Assembly: GCF_022230925.1 (NCBI RefSeq)
Contig: NZ_JAKKFH010000030.1
Span: forward strand, 16,762-80,761
Source of the DNA: Micromonospora alfalfae
GTDB lineage: Bacteria > Actinomycetota > Actinomycetes > Mycobacteriales > Micromonosporaceae
Direction of reading: 5' to 3'
Length of the DNA stretch: 64,000 nucleotides
Shown here: positions 33,592 through 44,726 of the stretch, piece after piece
How positions within the stretch are numbered: position 1 is the stretch's first letter
How the letters are laid out: every line of letters begins with the position of its first letter
Made by a program: the position numbers and the translations under genes
The notes under the pieces: model-generated
Seen by the model: only the letters and a program-made list of their open reading frames with translations
What the model was told of the DNA's origin: nothing
Database searches by the model: none

Positions 33592-34648
33592 CCCGCGCAC
33601 CCTCCGTCGTTCCCGTCCCGTCCGGCCCGCCGGCCTCCACCGCCGGCTCAGGCCCAGCCCCCGCAGGCCCAGGCCCAGCCCCCGCCGGCTCAGGCCCAGG
33701 CCCCGCAGGCTCTGCCACCGCCGGCTCAGGGCCAACCACCGCAGGCCCAGGCCCAGGCGACTCCGGGTCGGCCGGGGTGCCGGCGTACTCGTCGACGTGC
33801 AGCTCGGTGTCGCCGTCGACCGGGCCGGTCCAGCGCACTGTCAGCTCTTCCAGGGCCTGCTCCTGCACGAACGACACCAGACCCTCCCGGTACAGCTCCA
33901 GCAACGCGAGGAACCGGGCCACCACCTCCAGGGTGGCCTCGCAGTCGGCGCAGAGCAGCGAGAACGTGGCGGTGCCGGCCCGGCGTAGCCGGGCGGCGAG
34001 AATCGCCGCGTGTTCCCGGACACTGACCCGGACCATGTGCACGTGGGCGATGGAGACCTCCGGCACCGGCTTCGGGGTCATCGCCCTCACGGCCAGCTTC
34101 AGCAGCCGCTGGGGGCCGATGCCGAGCACCAGATCGGGCAGCGCCTCGGCGTAGCGGGCCTCCAGGCTGACCGCACGCGGATAGCGTCGGCCGCCGACGG
34201 CCTCCAGCTCGGCGATGTGCGCCGCCGCCTCCTTGTACGCCTTGTACTGCAACAGCCGGGCGAAGAGCAGGTCCCGCGCCTCCAGCAGGGCGAGGTCGGC
34301 CTCGTCCTCGACTTCGGCGGCGGGCAGCAGCCGGGCCGCCTTCAGATCGAGCAGGGTCGCGGCGATCAGCAGGAACTCGCTGGCCTCGTCCAGGTCCCAG
34401 TTGTCGCCCATCGCCCTGATGTAGGCGATGAACTCGTCGGTGACCGTGTGCAGGGCCACCTCGGTGACGTCGAGTTTGTGCTTGCCGATCAGTTGCAGCA
34501 GCAGATCGAACGGGCCGGTGAAGTTGGCCAGCCGGACCGTGAAACCGCTGGCGACCGGGTCGGTGGGCGGCACGCCGTCGACCACTGCCGCGTCGGCGGT
34601 CTCTGGTGGGTCGAGGGGTGGCGCGGTCACCGGACGACCGTAGTCCAC
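33584..34648 (-). CDS. scpA: segregation and condensation protein A (kleisin)
   Basis: 354 residues; start GTG 34648, or GTG 34630. The kleisin signature is clear: FTVRLANFTGPFDLLLQLIG, KHKLDVTEVALHTVTDEFIA and DLDEASEFLLIAATLLDLKA in the N-terminal Smc-binding part, and FLALLELYREGLVSFVQEQA near the end. A 60-residue tail of Pro-Glu-Pro-Ala-Gly repeats follows, matching the low-complexity start of ScpB. It bridges the Smc heads. It lies 23 bases after parA. Confidence 0.94.
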   Translation of the reverse strand: MDYGRPVTAPPLDPPETADAAVVDGVPPTDPVASGFTVRLANFTGPFDLLLQLIGKHKLDVTEVALHTVTDEFIAYIRAMGDNWDLDEASEFLLIAATLLDLKAARLLPAAEVEDEADLALLEARDLLFARLLQYKAYKEAAAHIAELEAVGGRRYPRAVSLEARYAEALPDLVLGIGPQRLLKLAVRAMTPKPVPEVSIAHVHMVRVSVREHAAILAARLRRAGTATFSLLCADCEATLEVVARFLALLELYREGLVSFVQEQALEELTVRWTGPVDGDTELHVDEYAGTPADPESPGPGPAVVGPEPAVAEPAGPGPEPAGAGPGPAGAGPEPAVEAGGPDGTGTTEGARDE

Positions 34649-34671
34649 GAGTCGGGCACCGGGCGTTCCGG

Positions 34672-35595
34672 CTACCGCTCCGACTGGGCGGCGATCACCT
34701 CGCGGGCCAGCTGACGGTAGTTACGTGCCCCGGAGGAGGCCGGATCCATCGTCGTGATGGGGGCACCGGCCACGGTGGACTCGGGGAACTTCACCGTCTT
34801 GGTGATGACCGTCTGGTAGACCTTGTCGCCGAACGCCTCCACGACCCGCTGGAGGACCTGGCGGCAGTGCGTGGTGCGGCTGTCGTACATGGTGGCGAGG
34901 ATGCCTTCGAGCTCCAGGTCGAAGTTGAGTCGCTCGCGCACCTTGTCGATGGTGTCCAGCAGCAGTGCCACACCGCGCAGGCTGAAGAACTCGCACTCCA
35001 GCGGGATGAGCACGCCGTGCGCGACGGTCAGCGCGTTGATCGCCAGCAGGCCGAGTGACGGCTGGCAGTCGATCAGGATGTAGTCGTACTCCTTGCGGAC
35101 CGTGCGCAGGACCCGGGCCAGGGCCATCTCCCGGGCGACCTCGTTGACGAGCTGGATCTCGGCGGCGGAGAGGTCGATGTTGGCCGGCAGCAGGTGCAGT
35201 CCCGCGACGTCGGTCTTGATGACGACGTCCTCGGCGAGGATGTCGTCCTGCATGAGCAGGTTGTAGATGGACAGGTCGAGGTTGTGCGGGTTGACGCCCA
35301 GGCCCACCGAGAGGGCGCCCTGCGGGTCGAAGTCGACGAGCAGCACCTTGCGACCGTATTCCGCGAGCGCGGCGCCCAGGTTGATGGTGGTGGTGGTCTT
35401 GCCGACGCCACCCTTCTGGTTGGCCATCGCGATGATGCGCGCGGGGCCGTGCCGGTCGGTGGGCATCGGCTCGGGAATGGGCTTGCGCATCGTGTAGGCA
35501 GCCGGGTCCGCAGGACCCAGGTCCGCGCCGAGCGTGGCCTGCTGCTCGCGGAGCTCCGACGTCCAGGTCTCGGCACGGTCACCGTTGCCAGCCAT
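34672..35595 (-). CDS. parA: ParA/Soj-family chromosome-partition ATPase
   Basis: 307 residues from ATG 35595, chosen because GGAGGGGG stands upstream and the longer frame to 36906 crosses xerD. Deviant Walker A IIAMANQKGGVGKTTTTINL (KGGVGKT), Walker A' VLLVDFDPQGALS and Walker B YDYILIDCQPSLG. Acts with ParB-like partners on the chromosome; no parB is adjacent, and this parA-scpA-scpB placement is the second, Soj-like copy typical of actinobacteria. Confidence 0.92.
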   Translation of the reverse strand: MAGNGDRAETWTSELREQQATLGADLGPADPAAYTMRKPIPEPMPTDRHGPARIIAMANQKGGVGKTTTTINLGAALAEYGRKVLLVDFDPQGALSVGLGVNPHNLDLSIYNLLMQDDILAEDVVIKTDVAGLHLLPANIDLSAAEIQLVNEVAREMALARVLRTVRKEYDYILIDCQPSLGLLAINALTVAHGVLIPLECEFFSLRGVALLLDTIDKVRERLNFDLELEGILATMYDSRTTHCRQVLQRVVEAFGDKVYQTVITKTVKFPESTVAGAPITTMDPASSGARNYRQLAREVIAAQSER

Positions 35596-35774
35596 GTGCT
35601 CGTTGCCCCCTCCCGACGACCCACCCGGCGTCGGAGCCGTCCGACGTCCTTCGCGGCGCCGCTGCGCACCCCGGTCGTGTCGCTCCAGGAGGTCCGCGCC
35701 GATGCCGACTGTACGCCACCGACCAGCAGGGGGTTCGGCACCGGCCCGGCGTGTCGGCGTCGACAGCGACCGGT

Positions 35775-36740
35775 TCAGCCCTGGGCGCGGGGGTGGGCGG
35801 TCGCGTACACCTCGCGCAACCGCTCCACGGTGACCAACGTGTAGACCTGGGTGGTGGTCACCGACGCGTGACCGAGCAGCTCCTGGACCACCCGAACGTC
35901 GGCGCCGCCGTCGAGCAGATGGGTGGCGTAGGAATGGCGCAGTGTGTGCGGCGAGACCGCGGCCGGTCCGTCGACGGGCAGCCCGGCCCGGTCGGCGGCG
36001 CGGCGCAGGATGCCCCAGGCGCCCTGGCGGGACAGCGCGCCGCCGCGGGCGTTGAGGAACACCGCCGGGGTGCCCCGGCCGGCGGCGGCCAGCCCGGGGC
36101 GGGCCCGGACCAGGTAGGCGCGGACGGCGTCGACGGCGTACCCGCCGATGGGCACCAGCCGCACCCGGCCGCCCTTGCCGCGCAGCAGCACAGCGCCGTC
36201 GTCGGTGTCGAGGTCGTCCACCGCGGCGCCGACAGCCTCGGAGATGCGCGCGCCGGTGCCGTACAGGAACTCCAGCAGTGCCCGGTCGCGCAGCGCGAGG
36301 GGCGCGTCGTCGCCGGTCGCGGTGATCGGGCCGGTGGTCTCCAACAGCCGGACCACGTCGTCGACAGGTAGCGCCCTGGGCAGCCGGCGGGGCGGCGTGG
36401 GCGGGCGGACGTCGCGGCTCGGATCGGCGCCGGCCAGGCCCTCGCGCAACGCGAAGCGGTGCAGGCCCCGTACCGCGCTGGCCGCGCGGGCGGCGGAGGA
36501 GACCGCCAGCGGTGGGTGCGCGTCGTCGCCCGCGCGTAGCCGCGCCAGGTGCGACTCGACGAGGCCGGCGCCGACCGACGCGAGGTCGGTGACGCCGGCA
36601 TCGGCCAGGGTGGCGAGATAGCGGTCCAGATCCCGGCGGTACGAGGAGAGCGTGTTGGCGGAGAGGCCACGCTCGACGGTCAGGTGGTCGAGGTAACCGC
36701 GAACGGCACGGCGCAGCGCCGGCGTGGGTGCTGTGCCCAC
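35775..36740 (-). CDS. xerD: tyrosine recombinase XerD
   Basis: 321 residues from GTG 36740. An N-terminal SAM-like domain (LTVERGLSANTLSSYRRDLD) and the catalytic domain with Arg in YGTGARISEAVG, Lys in LRGKGGRVRLVPIG, HTLRHSYATHLL, LLGHASVTTTQVYT (His and Tyr nucleophile). Resolves chromosome dimers at dif with XerC. It belongs to the core genome: it is unrelated to the AICE integrase, and no att repeats flank it. Confidence 0.93.
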   Translation of the reverse strand: MGTAPTPALRRAVRGYLDHLTVERGLSANTLSSYRRDLDRYLATLADAGVTDLASVGAGLVESHLARLRAGDDAHPPLAVSSAARAASAVRGLHRFALREGLAGADPSRDVRPPTPPRRLPRALPVDDVVRLLETTGPITATGDDAPLALRDRALLEFLYGTGARISEAVGAAVDDLDTDDGAVLLRGKGGRVRLVPIGGYAVDAVRAYLVRARPGLAAAGRGTPAVFLNARGGALSRQGAWGILRRAADRAGLPVDGPAAVSPHTLRHSYATHLLDGGADVRVVQELLGHASVTTTQVYTLVTVERLREVYATAHPRAQG

Positions 36741-36778
36741 GCCGGCGGAGTCCGTGCCGCTGGTCAGCCCGCCACCGC

Positions 36779-37894
36779 TCAGGCCAGCGCGTCAGCCAGC
36801 GGGAGCACGTCCATGCCGTGCGACTCGGCGACCGGGCCGTAGGTGACCTGCCCGGCGTGGGTGTTGAGGCCCAACGCCAGCGCCGGGTCGTTGCGCAGCG
36901 CCTCACGCCAGCCCTGGTTGGCCAGCTCCAGGGCGTACGGCAGGGTGACGTTGGTCAGGGCGTAGGTGCTGGTGTTCGGCACCGCGCCGGGCATGTTCGC
37001 CACGCAGTAGAAGATCGACTCGTGCACCTTGTAGACCGGGTCGGCGTGCGTGGTGGGGCGCGAGTCCTCGAAGCAGCCGCCCTGGTCGATGGCGATGTCG
37101 ACGAGCACGCTGCCCGGCTTCATCCGGGAGACCAGCTCGTTGGAGATCAGCGTCGGGGCCTTCGCGCCGGGCACCAGCACCGCGCCGATGACCAGGTCGG
37201 CGTCGAGCACGGCACGCTCGACCTCGTACGCGTTGGAGGCGACGGTCTGCAGGTGGCCCCGGTAGATCGCGTCGGCCTGCCGCAGCCGGGCGACGTTCTT
37301 GTCCAGCAGCAGCACCTCGGACTGCAGGCCCAGCGCGATAGCGGCGGCGTTCATGCCGGAGACGCCGGCGCCGATGACCACGGTCTTGGCCGCGTACACG
37401 CCGGAGACACCGCCGGGCAGCACACCGCGCCCACCACCGGTACGCATCATGTAGAAGGCGCCCACCTGCGGGGCGAGCCGGCCGGCCACCTCGGACATCG
37501 GGGCGAGCAGCGGAAGCGACCGGTCGGGCAGCTCGACGGTCTCGTACGCGATGCCGGTGACCCGGCGGTCGATCAGCGCGTCGGTGCACTCCTTGGAGGC
37601 GGCCAGGTGCAGGTAGGTGAAGAGCACCTGCCCCTCGCGCATCCGGTGGTACTCCTCGGCGATCGGCTCCTTGACCTTGAGCACCAGCTCGGCGGTCTCC
37701 CACACCTCGTCGGCGGTGGCGAGGATCTTCGCGCCGGCGGCGGCGAACTCCTCGTCGGTGATGCTGGAGCCAACCCCGGCGCCGGACTCGACGAAGACCT
37801 GGTGGCCGCTGCGGGTGAACTCGTTGACACCCGCTGGCGTGATCGCCACGCGGTACTCGTGGTTCTTGACCTCGCGTGGGATTCCGACCTTCAC
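36779..37894 (-). CDS. ald: alanine dehydrogenase
   Basis: 371 residues from GTG 37894 (GAGAGG upstream), the exact family length. KVGIPREVKNHEYRVAITPA opens the protein; catalytic Lys in VLKVKEPIAEEYHRM and His in FTYLHLAASKE; NAD-binding VVIGAGVSGMNAAAIALGLQ; and DIAIDQGGCFEDSRPTTH. Converts L-alanine to pyruvate and ammonia with NAD. The 290-base gap upstream separates it from the divergent TM2 gene and should contain both promoters. Confidence 0.97.
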   Translation of the reverse strand: MKVGIPREVKNHEYRVAITPAGVNEFTRSGHQVFVESGAGVGSSITDEEFAAAGAKILATADEVWETAELVLKVKEPIAEEYHRMREGQVLFTYLHLAASKECTDALIDRRVTGIAYETVELPDRSLPLLAPMSEVAGRLAPQVGAFYMMRTGGGRGVLPGGVSGVYAAKTVVIGAGVSGMNAAAIALGLQSEVLLLDKNVARLRQADAIYRGHLQTVASNAYEVERAVLDADLVIGAVLVPGAKAPTLISNELVSRMKPGSVLVDIAIDQGGCFEDSRPTTHADPVYKVHESIFYCVANMPGAVPNTSTYALTNVTLPYALELANQGWREALRNDPALALGLNTHAGQVTYGPVAESHGMDVLPLADALA

Positions 37895-38186
37895 GATGCA
37901 GACACCTCTCTTCGGGGCTGCTCTCCCCCGACTGCTCGGTGCCACGACGGCCCCTTTGCCATCGCGGTACACCGGTCCTGCGGCGGCAGTCTAGGCGCGC
38001 CCGGTGCCGCCGCGAGCCAGCACAGTGGCACCCGGTGCCCGGGTGTCCTGACGAAGTGTCAGGGCGGCGCCGAGATTCGGCGGCCGGGCGTCACCTCAGC
38101 CAACAGGACAGTGTTTCACCATTATCGTCCCATCTGCCGGGCGGCGGTGCGGACAGCCGGCGAGTGGATCACTAATGTGTCCGCCC

Positions 38187-38462
38187 ATGACCACTCCTCC
38201 TTACCAGCCCGGGTACCCCCAGCCGGGGTACCCCCAGGGCGTCTCCGACAAGAGCAAGATCGTCGCGGGCATCCTCGGCATCCTGCTCGGCACCTTCGGT
38301 GCCGGTCGCTTCTACACCGGACACACCAAGATCGCCGTTCTCCAGCTCGTCGTGAGCCTGGTGACCTGCGGCGTCGGCGCTCTCTGGGGCGTCGTCGACG
38401 GCATCCTCATCCTGGTCAACGGCGGCACGGACGCGCAGGGCCGTCCGCTGCGCGACTCCTAG
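38187..38462 (+). CDS. TM2-domain membrane protein
   Basis: 91 residues from ATG 38187. An N-terminal tandem (QPGYPQPGYPQ) is followed by the TM2 module: SKIVAGILGILLGTFGAGRF, then YTGHTKIAVLQLVVSLVTCG and the second helix with VDGILILVNG. Function of the family is unknown. A strong hairpin ten bases after the stop ends the unit. Confidence 0.88.
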   Translation: MTTPPYQPGYPQPGYPQGVSDKSKIVAGILGILLGTFGAGRFYTGHTKIAVLQLVVSLVTCGVGALWGVVDGILILVNGGTDAQGRPLRDS

Positions 38463-38472
38463 ACCAACCAGC

Positions 38473-38508
38473 GAGAGGGGCCCCGCGGCTGACCGCGGGG
38501 CCCCTCTC
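38473..38508 (+). terminator. 16-bp perfect hairpin after the TM2 gene
   Basis: GAGAGGGGCCCCGCGG at 38473-38488 and its exact complement at 38493-38508 enclose CTGA. It stands between the convergent TM2 and nudix genes and can stop transcription from both sides. No U-run, as usual for actinomycete terminators. Confidence 0.9.
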
Positions 38509-38545
38509 GTGCGTACTCCCCCACCGGCTGGACCGGCGGCGACGC

Positions 38546-39151
38546 TCAGCGCGGCAGCGGCGCGTCCGCCCGACGCAGCTGCGCGAAGCCGGTGTCCCGG
38601 GCCCGGGCCGCGGCCAGCAGCCCGGCCACCGCTGACGCGTTGGTGATCTCACCGGCCAGGACCATGGCGACCGCCTCGTCCAGGTCGATCCGGACGACCT
38701 GGAGGTCGGCCTCCTCGTCGTGGCGCTCGTGCCGCTCGTCGGCCGGCACGTCGGCGAGGTCGCGGGCCAGGAACACCCGGACGATCTCGTTGGTGAACCC
38801 CGGCGAGCTGTGCAGATCCACCAGCACGTCGACCCGCCCGGCGGTGAGGTCGGCCTCCTCGGCCAGCTCCCGCAGCGCGGCCACCGGCAACTCCTCGCCG
38901 GAGACGTCCATCAGACCGGCCGGCAGCTCCCACAGGTGCCGCCCCACCGGGTGCCGGTACTGCCGGATCAGCACCACCTGGCCGGCGTCGTCGAGCGCCA
39001 CCACTGCCACCGCCCCGACGTGCCGGACGAGGTCCCGCAGCCCGGTCCCACCGCCCGGCATGGTCACCTCCTCGGTGACCACGTCGAAGATCCGCCCCCG
39101 GTACCGCTCCTGCCGGGAACGCACCTCGTAGCGGTGCTCCAGGTTGCTCAC
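38546..39151 (-). CDS. NUDIX hydrolase, ADP-ribose pyrophosphatase type
   Basis: 201 residues from GTG 39151. The Nudix box is GLMDVSGEELPVAALRELAE followed by EADL (about 80-103), preceded by VVLIRQYRHPVGRHLWELPA, the typical NudF layout, and followed by SSPGFTNEIVRVFLARDL. Likely splits ADP-ribose into AMP and ribose-5-phosphate. It follows pyrG by 76 bases on the same strand. Confidence 0.9.
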   Translation of the reverse strand: MSNLEHRYEVRSRQERYRGRIFDVVTEEVTMPGGGTGLRDLVRHVGAVAVVALDDAGQVVLIRQYRHPVGRHLWELPAGLMDVSGEELPVAALRELAEEADLTAGRVDVLVDLHSSPGFTNEIVRVFLARDLADVPADERHERHDEEADLQVVRIDLDEAVAMVLAGEITNASAVAGLLAAARARDTGFAQLRRADAPLPR

Positions 39152-39227
39152 GCCGTCGCCTCGCTGCGCTCGACGACGGCGCGAGGCGCCACGCTGCTGA
39201 GCCTGCTGGTTCGCTCGCTGCGCTCGC

Positions 39228-40979
<1,752 letters not shown>

Positions 40980-41142
40980 GGCCTGCTCCCGTGTCGTCTG
41001 TCGCGGTCATGCAGACCGCCGTGCTTGATCAGCAAAGTGATCACGCGATCCACGGGATTCGACGGTAACACCTCCCGGCCGGGTACCCGCAGGCCGCACC
41101 CCGGCTGCGACACCTCCGGGCCATCTTGGCGAGGCCCGACGC

Positions 41143-43557
41143 TCAGGACGCGGCAACCTCCGTCGATGACCGGGAGACCTGCCGGGGCGGCACGGGCACC
41201 GTCGGCGCGGCGTCCGGCGTCGACAGGCTCGCGGTCGGCTCGTCCGGTTCGTCGGCGTCCCCGTGACGCTCGCCCGGACTGTCCGACGCCGGTTGGGCGA
41301 GGGTCGCCGGGGCGCTCGGAGACGGGCCGGCGATCGGACGGGGGTGCACGGCACCCAGTGGCCCACCGCCGCCGGTCGGACCGTCGCCCCCACCGACCGG
41401 GCCGACCCCGCCGGACCCCGAGTCGTCGTCGGCGCCGCTGGCGCGGGGGCGGCCCGCTACCGGGCGGGTCCGGTCCGCGGCGTGCCCGAGCACCCGCAGC
41501 GACGCCAGGGCGGCCATCGGCACCACCAGGGCGGCGGCAGCGCCCATCACGTCCAGGGCCGCGCCGTCGAGCACACCACCGAGTATCGCGGCGACAACGG
41601 TGCCGGCCAGCGCGGCCCGGACCGCGGGGTAGATGCCGAACAGCCGCATCAGCCCACCCCACGGCTGCAACAGGGCGAACCACACCAGCAACCCGCCGAC
41701 CAGCGCCAGCACCGTCAGCGGGCTGTTGACCAACGTCTCGAAATTCTCAGTGCTGGACCGGTGCACAGCGAACCCGCCGGTGCCGTCACCGAGCGCGGAG
41801 AGGAACCGGCCCAGGCTGCCTCGCTCCGCCGGAGGACGCCGCAGGTCCACCACAGCGAACCCGATACCGACCGCCAGCGCGGCCATGGTGGCCCAGGCCA
41901 GCCGGCTGATCGTCAACCAGCCACCGGCGCTGATCACGGCGGCGACGCTCACCCCGGCGGTGAGCGCGATCGCGCCGACCGGGTCGGCGCCCAGGTACGG
42001 GCTGCCGACCACCACCACGGCGAGGCCACCCACCGCCACCATCACCGCCGGCCGCCAGCCCCGGTGCACCCGTTGGGCGAACCAGCCACCGGTGACCAGC
42101 GCACCGGCGAGGAACACCCCCAACCCCACAGTGCTCAGCCCGGCGTACCGGCCGCCCTGCAACGCGGAGTAGCCGACCACGCTGTTGAGCTGGAGGCGGG
42201 CCCCGGTGAGCACGTCCAGCCCGACCACGAGCGTGCTGAGGCCGGCCACCGCTCCGAGCGGCCCGAGGGTGTTCGCGTACCCGGGGGCGAACCGCACCGC
42301 CGCGGTGCCGGCGGCCACCAGCAGCGCTGTCACCCCGGCGAAAATCCACCCGGGGTGCTCGCCGCGCCACCAGGGCACCGCGTCGGCCAGCAGCGCCGCC
42401 GGCACTGTCAACGCCACGGCGACCAGCAGCAGCTCCATCACCGCGACGATCCGCCCGGAGACGGGCGTCGGGCCGGCCGGGCCGGCGTGCGGACGGGCCC
42501 GGCGCAGCAGCGGCAGGATCGCGATCGCCAGCAGCACCTGCACCCCGGCGAGCAACGCGAAGAACGCCCCGGAGACGGAACGCTGGGCGGCCGCCTCCCG
42601 GTCGGCGTTCGCCGGCGCGTTGACGGCCTCGGCCAGGTCGGCGGGACGGCCGCCGGTGCTGATCGCCGGACGGCCGAGGAAGAGCCGCTCCGGCATGGGC
42701 CGGCCCAACGCGGCGAGGGCGGTCGGCGCGAGGTCGACAAGTTGCAGATACCCGTCCCGGCCGGTGCTGGCCGAGGTGAGCCACCCCCGCTCCCAGCCCG
42801 GCCCGTCGGCGACCGCCACGTGCAGCCGGGCCGGCTGGGTGGTGTCGGAGATCCCCGCTACCAGCACCAACGACCGTGGGGGTCGCGCTGCCAGCACCCG
42901 GGCCAGTTCGGCGTCCGCCGCGCGGGCCTCCTCGGCGCGGGTGGCCGGGTCGGCCCCCTTGACAGTGCCGAGGTCGACGATGCTCAGCACACACGAGCCG
43001 AGCAGCGACCGCGGGTCGGCCGGCAACCCCGAGGCGTACCGGTCGACGCGGCCGAACGGTCGGGCGGCGGCCACCGCCGCGCCCGGGCCCACGGCCACGG
43101 AGCACCGCACCGACTCGGACAGCGAGCCGGGCAGGGCTCCCCAGGGCAGCCGCTGCTGGTTGTACTGGACCACGCTCTCCTGGTCGGGCAGGTTCGCGCC
43201 GATGCCGTCCGGTTGTTCCACAGTCACCGCCGCCGACGGGCAACCGTCGACCGACCGGCTGCCGTTCCACGCGGCGAAGCTGCCCGCCCCCAGGGTCAGC
43301 CAGCCGTCCACCGGGCAGGTGGGCCGGTGCGCGGACCGCACCGACAGCGAGCCGATCGAGCCGTCCTGGGCCATCCGCCACAGCGTCGGGGTGCTCTGCG
43401 GATCCACGTCCTCCCAGCGCAGCCCGGCGATCCCGGCGAGCACCACGAAGTCGGCGGTGCGTTGCGGGGTGCCACGGGGTGGGCGGGCGGCGAGAGCTGT
43501 GACGCCCAGCGCCACCACGAGCACTGTCAACAGGGCGGGGGCGATTCGGCGCAGCAT
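41143..43557 (-). CDS. large envelope protein: phosphatase-like ectodomain plus about ten membrane helices
   Basis: 804 residues; ATG 43557 overlaps the glycosyltransferase stop (TGATG). A signal-anchor (ALLTVLVVALGVTALA) is followed by an extracytoplasmic region (about 30-340) beginning VVLAGIAGLRWEDVDPQSTP and TCPVDGWLTLGAGSFAAWN, reminiscent of the alkaline-phosphatase superfamily, though the metal ligands are not clear. From about 365 to 690 there are roughly ten membrane helices, then a disordered Pro/Ser/Gly-rich cytoplasmic tail. Co-transcription with a glycosyltransferase, murJ and an MraY-like gene points to cell-envelope polymer handling. Function unknown. Confidence 0.7.
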   Translation of the reverse strand: MLRRIAPALLTVLVVALGVTALAARPPRGTPQRTADFVVLAGIAGLRWEDVDPQSTPTLWRMAQDGSIGSLSVRSAHRPTCPVDGWLTLGAGSFAAWNGSRSVDGCPSAAVTVEQPDGIGANLPDQESVVQYNQQRLPWGALPGSLSESVRCSVAVGPGAAVAAARPFGRVDRYASGLPADPRSLLGSCVLSIVDLGTVKGADPATRAEEARAADAELARVLAARPPRSLVLVAGISDTTQPARLHVAVADGPGWERGWLTSASTGRDGYLQLVDLAPTALAALGRPMPERLFLGRPAISTGGRPADLAEAVNAPANADREAAAQRSVSGAFFALLAGVQVLLAIAILPLLRRARPHAGPAGPTPVSGRIVAVMELLLVAVALTVPAALLADAVPWWRGEHPGWIFAGVTALLVAAGTAAVRFAPGYANTLGPLGAVAGLSTLVVGLDVLTGARLQLNSVVGYSALQGGRYAGLSTVGLGVFLAGALVTGGWFAQRVHRGWRPAVMVAVGGLAVVVVGSPYLGADPVGAIALTAGVSVAAVISAGGWLTISRLAWATMAALAVGIGFAVVDLRRPPAERGSLGRFLSALGDGTGGFAVHRSSTENFETLVNSPLTVLALVGGLLVWFALLQPWGGLMRLFGIYPAVRAALAGTVVAAILGGVLDGAALDVMGAAAALVVPMAALASLRVLGHAADRTRPVAGRPRASGADDDSGSGGVGPVGGGDGPTGGGGPLGAVHPRPIAGPSPSAPATLAQPASDSPGERHGDADEPDEPTASLSTPDAAPTVPVPPRQVSRSSTEVAAS

Positions 43558-44726
43558 CACCGGTGTCCCGTTCTCGGGGCGTCGGAGCCCGGGGCGGCCG
43601 CCGGACCACCGGGGTTCCCGGCCAGCTCGGCGTAGAGGGCGGCAAGCGTGGCGACGGTGTCCGCCTCGGTCGGCCACGTCGCCGCCCGTTCGGCGCCACG
43701 CCGGCCCAACTCCGCCCGAGCCGCCGGATCGTCCAGCAGCGCGCGGACGGCCGCGTCGACAGCGTCCACGTCACCGGCGGGGACAAGCGTCGCGGCGTCG
43801 CCGACCAGGTCCGGGAGCCCGCCGACAGCGGTGGCCACCAGCGGCACACCGGCGCGCAGCGCCTCCTGGGCGAAGAGTTGTCGCGCCTCCCAGTCGCTGG
43901 TCACCACGGCCAGGTCGGCGCCGGCGAGCAGGTCGGCCACGTCGGTGCGGTGCCCCAGCAGGGTCACCGGGGCGCGAGCGGCGGAGGTCCGGGCGGCCAG
44001 CGGCAGATACGCCGGCCCGCTGCCCGCGATCACCACGACCGGCGGCGGGGTACGCGTACGCCAGCGGGCCGCCGCGTCGATCAGCACGTCGTAGCGCTTC
44101 TGTGGGTGCAACCGACCAACCGAGACGATCAACGGCTGGTCCGGGCGGACGCCGAACTCGGCGCGTACCGCCGCCGGGCGTCGACGCGGCGCGGGCAGCG
44201 TCGGCGCGGCGACCGGGGCGAGCCGGGCGTCGGCGGCACCCACCTCGGCGGCCCGTCGCACCAGGTCCGCGGAGGCGCCGAGCGCCACCCGGACGCCCCG
44301 GGCGACCACCCGTTCGACGAGCCGGGACACACCGCCGCGCAGTCCCCCCGCGAGCACCGCGTTGTGCCAGGTGACGATCAACGGGGCGGCCGGACGGGCC
44401 AGCACCGCGACCAACCCGGCCCGCAGGCCGTGCGCGTGCACCACGTCGACGTGAGCGGCCGCGAGCACCCGGCGTAGCGCGAGCACCGCCCGCGCGTCGG
44501 CCGGAGTCGGGCTGGCCGGGATCTCCACCGGCGCGAACCGCGCACCGACACCGGTGAAGTCGAACTGCTCCTGAGTGGCGGCGGGCCCGCAGACCAGGAC
44601 GGTGGTGCCGCCCGCGACGAGGCCACGGGCCACCGAACGGACGTGCTGGCCGACCCCGCCGGTGCTGGACGCGAGCACCAACGCGACGGTGCCCGACCAG
44701 CCGGCAGGCAGAGCTGGCTCAGTCAT
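43557..44726 (-). CDS. GT4-type glycosyltransferase
   Basis: 389 residues from ATG 44726 overlapping the murJ stop (ATGA); the longer frame to 45533 is rejected. GT-B fold: the N-terminal domain has LASSTGGVGQHVRSVARGLV and VDVVHAHGLRAGL; the C-terminal domain has VSVGRLHPQKRYDVLIDAAA, VVVIAGSGPAYLP and the donor-binding EARQLFAQEALRAGVPLVAT (EX7E-like). Donor and acceptor sugars unknown; likely a lipid-linked or wall polysaccharide, judged by neighbours. Confidence 0.88.
   Translation of the reverse strand: MTEPALPAGWSGTVALVLASSTGGVGQHVRSVARGLVAGGTTVLVCGPAATQEQFDFTGVGARFAPVEIPASPTPADARAVLALRRVLAAAHVDVVHAHGLRAGLVAVLARPAAPLIVTWHNAVLAGGLRGGVSRLVERVVARGVRVALGASADLVRRAAEVGAADARLAPVAAPTLPAPRRRPAAVRAEFGVRPDQPLIVSVGRLHPQKRYDVLIDAAARWRTRTPPPVVVIAGSGPAYLPLAARTSAARAPVTLLGHRTDVADLLAGADLAVVTSDWEARQLFAQEALRAGVPLVATAVGGLPDLVGDAATLVPAGDVDAVDAAVRALLDDPAARAELGRRGAERAATWPTEADTVATLAALYAELAGNPGGPAAAPGSDAPRTGHR

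Noticed and set aside
35596..36906. N-terminal 437-codon extension of parA
   Set aside because: It crosses xerD in another frame and reads as Arg/Pro noise; ATG 35595 has the ribosome site and the true ParA start.
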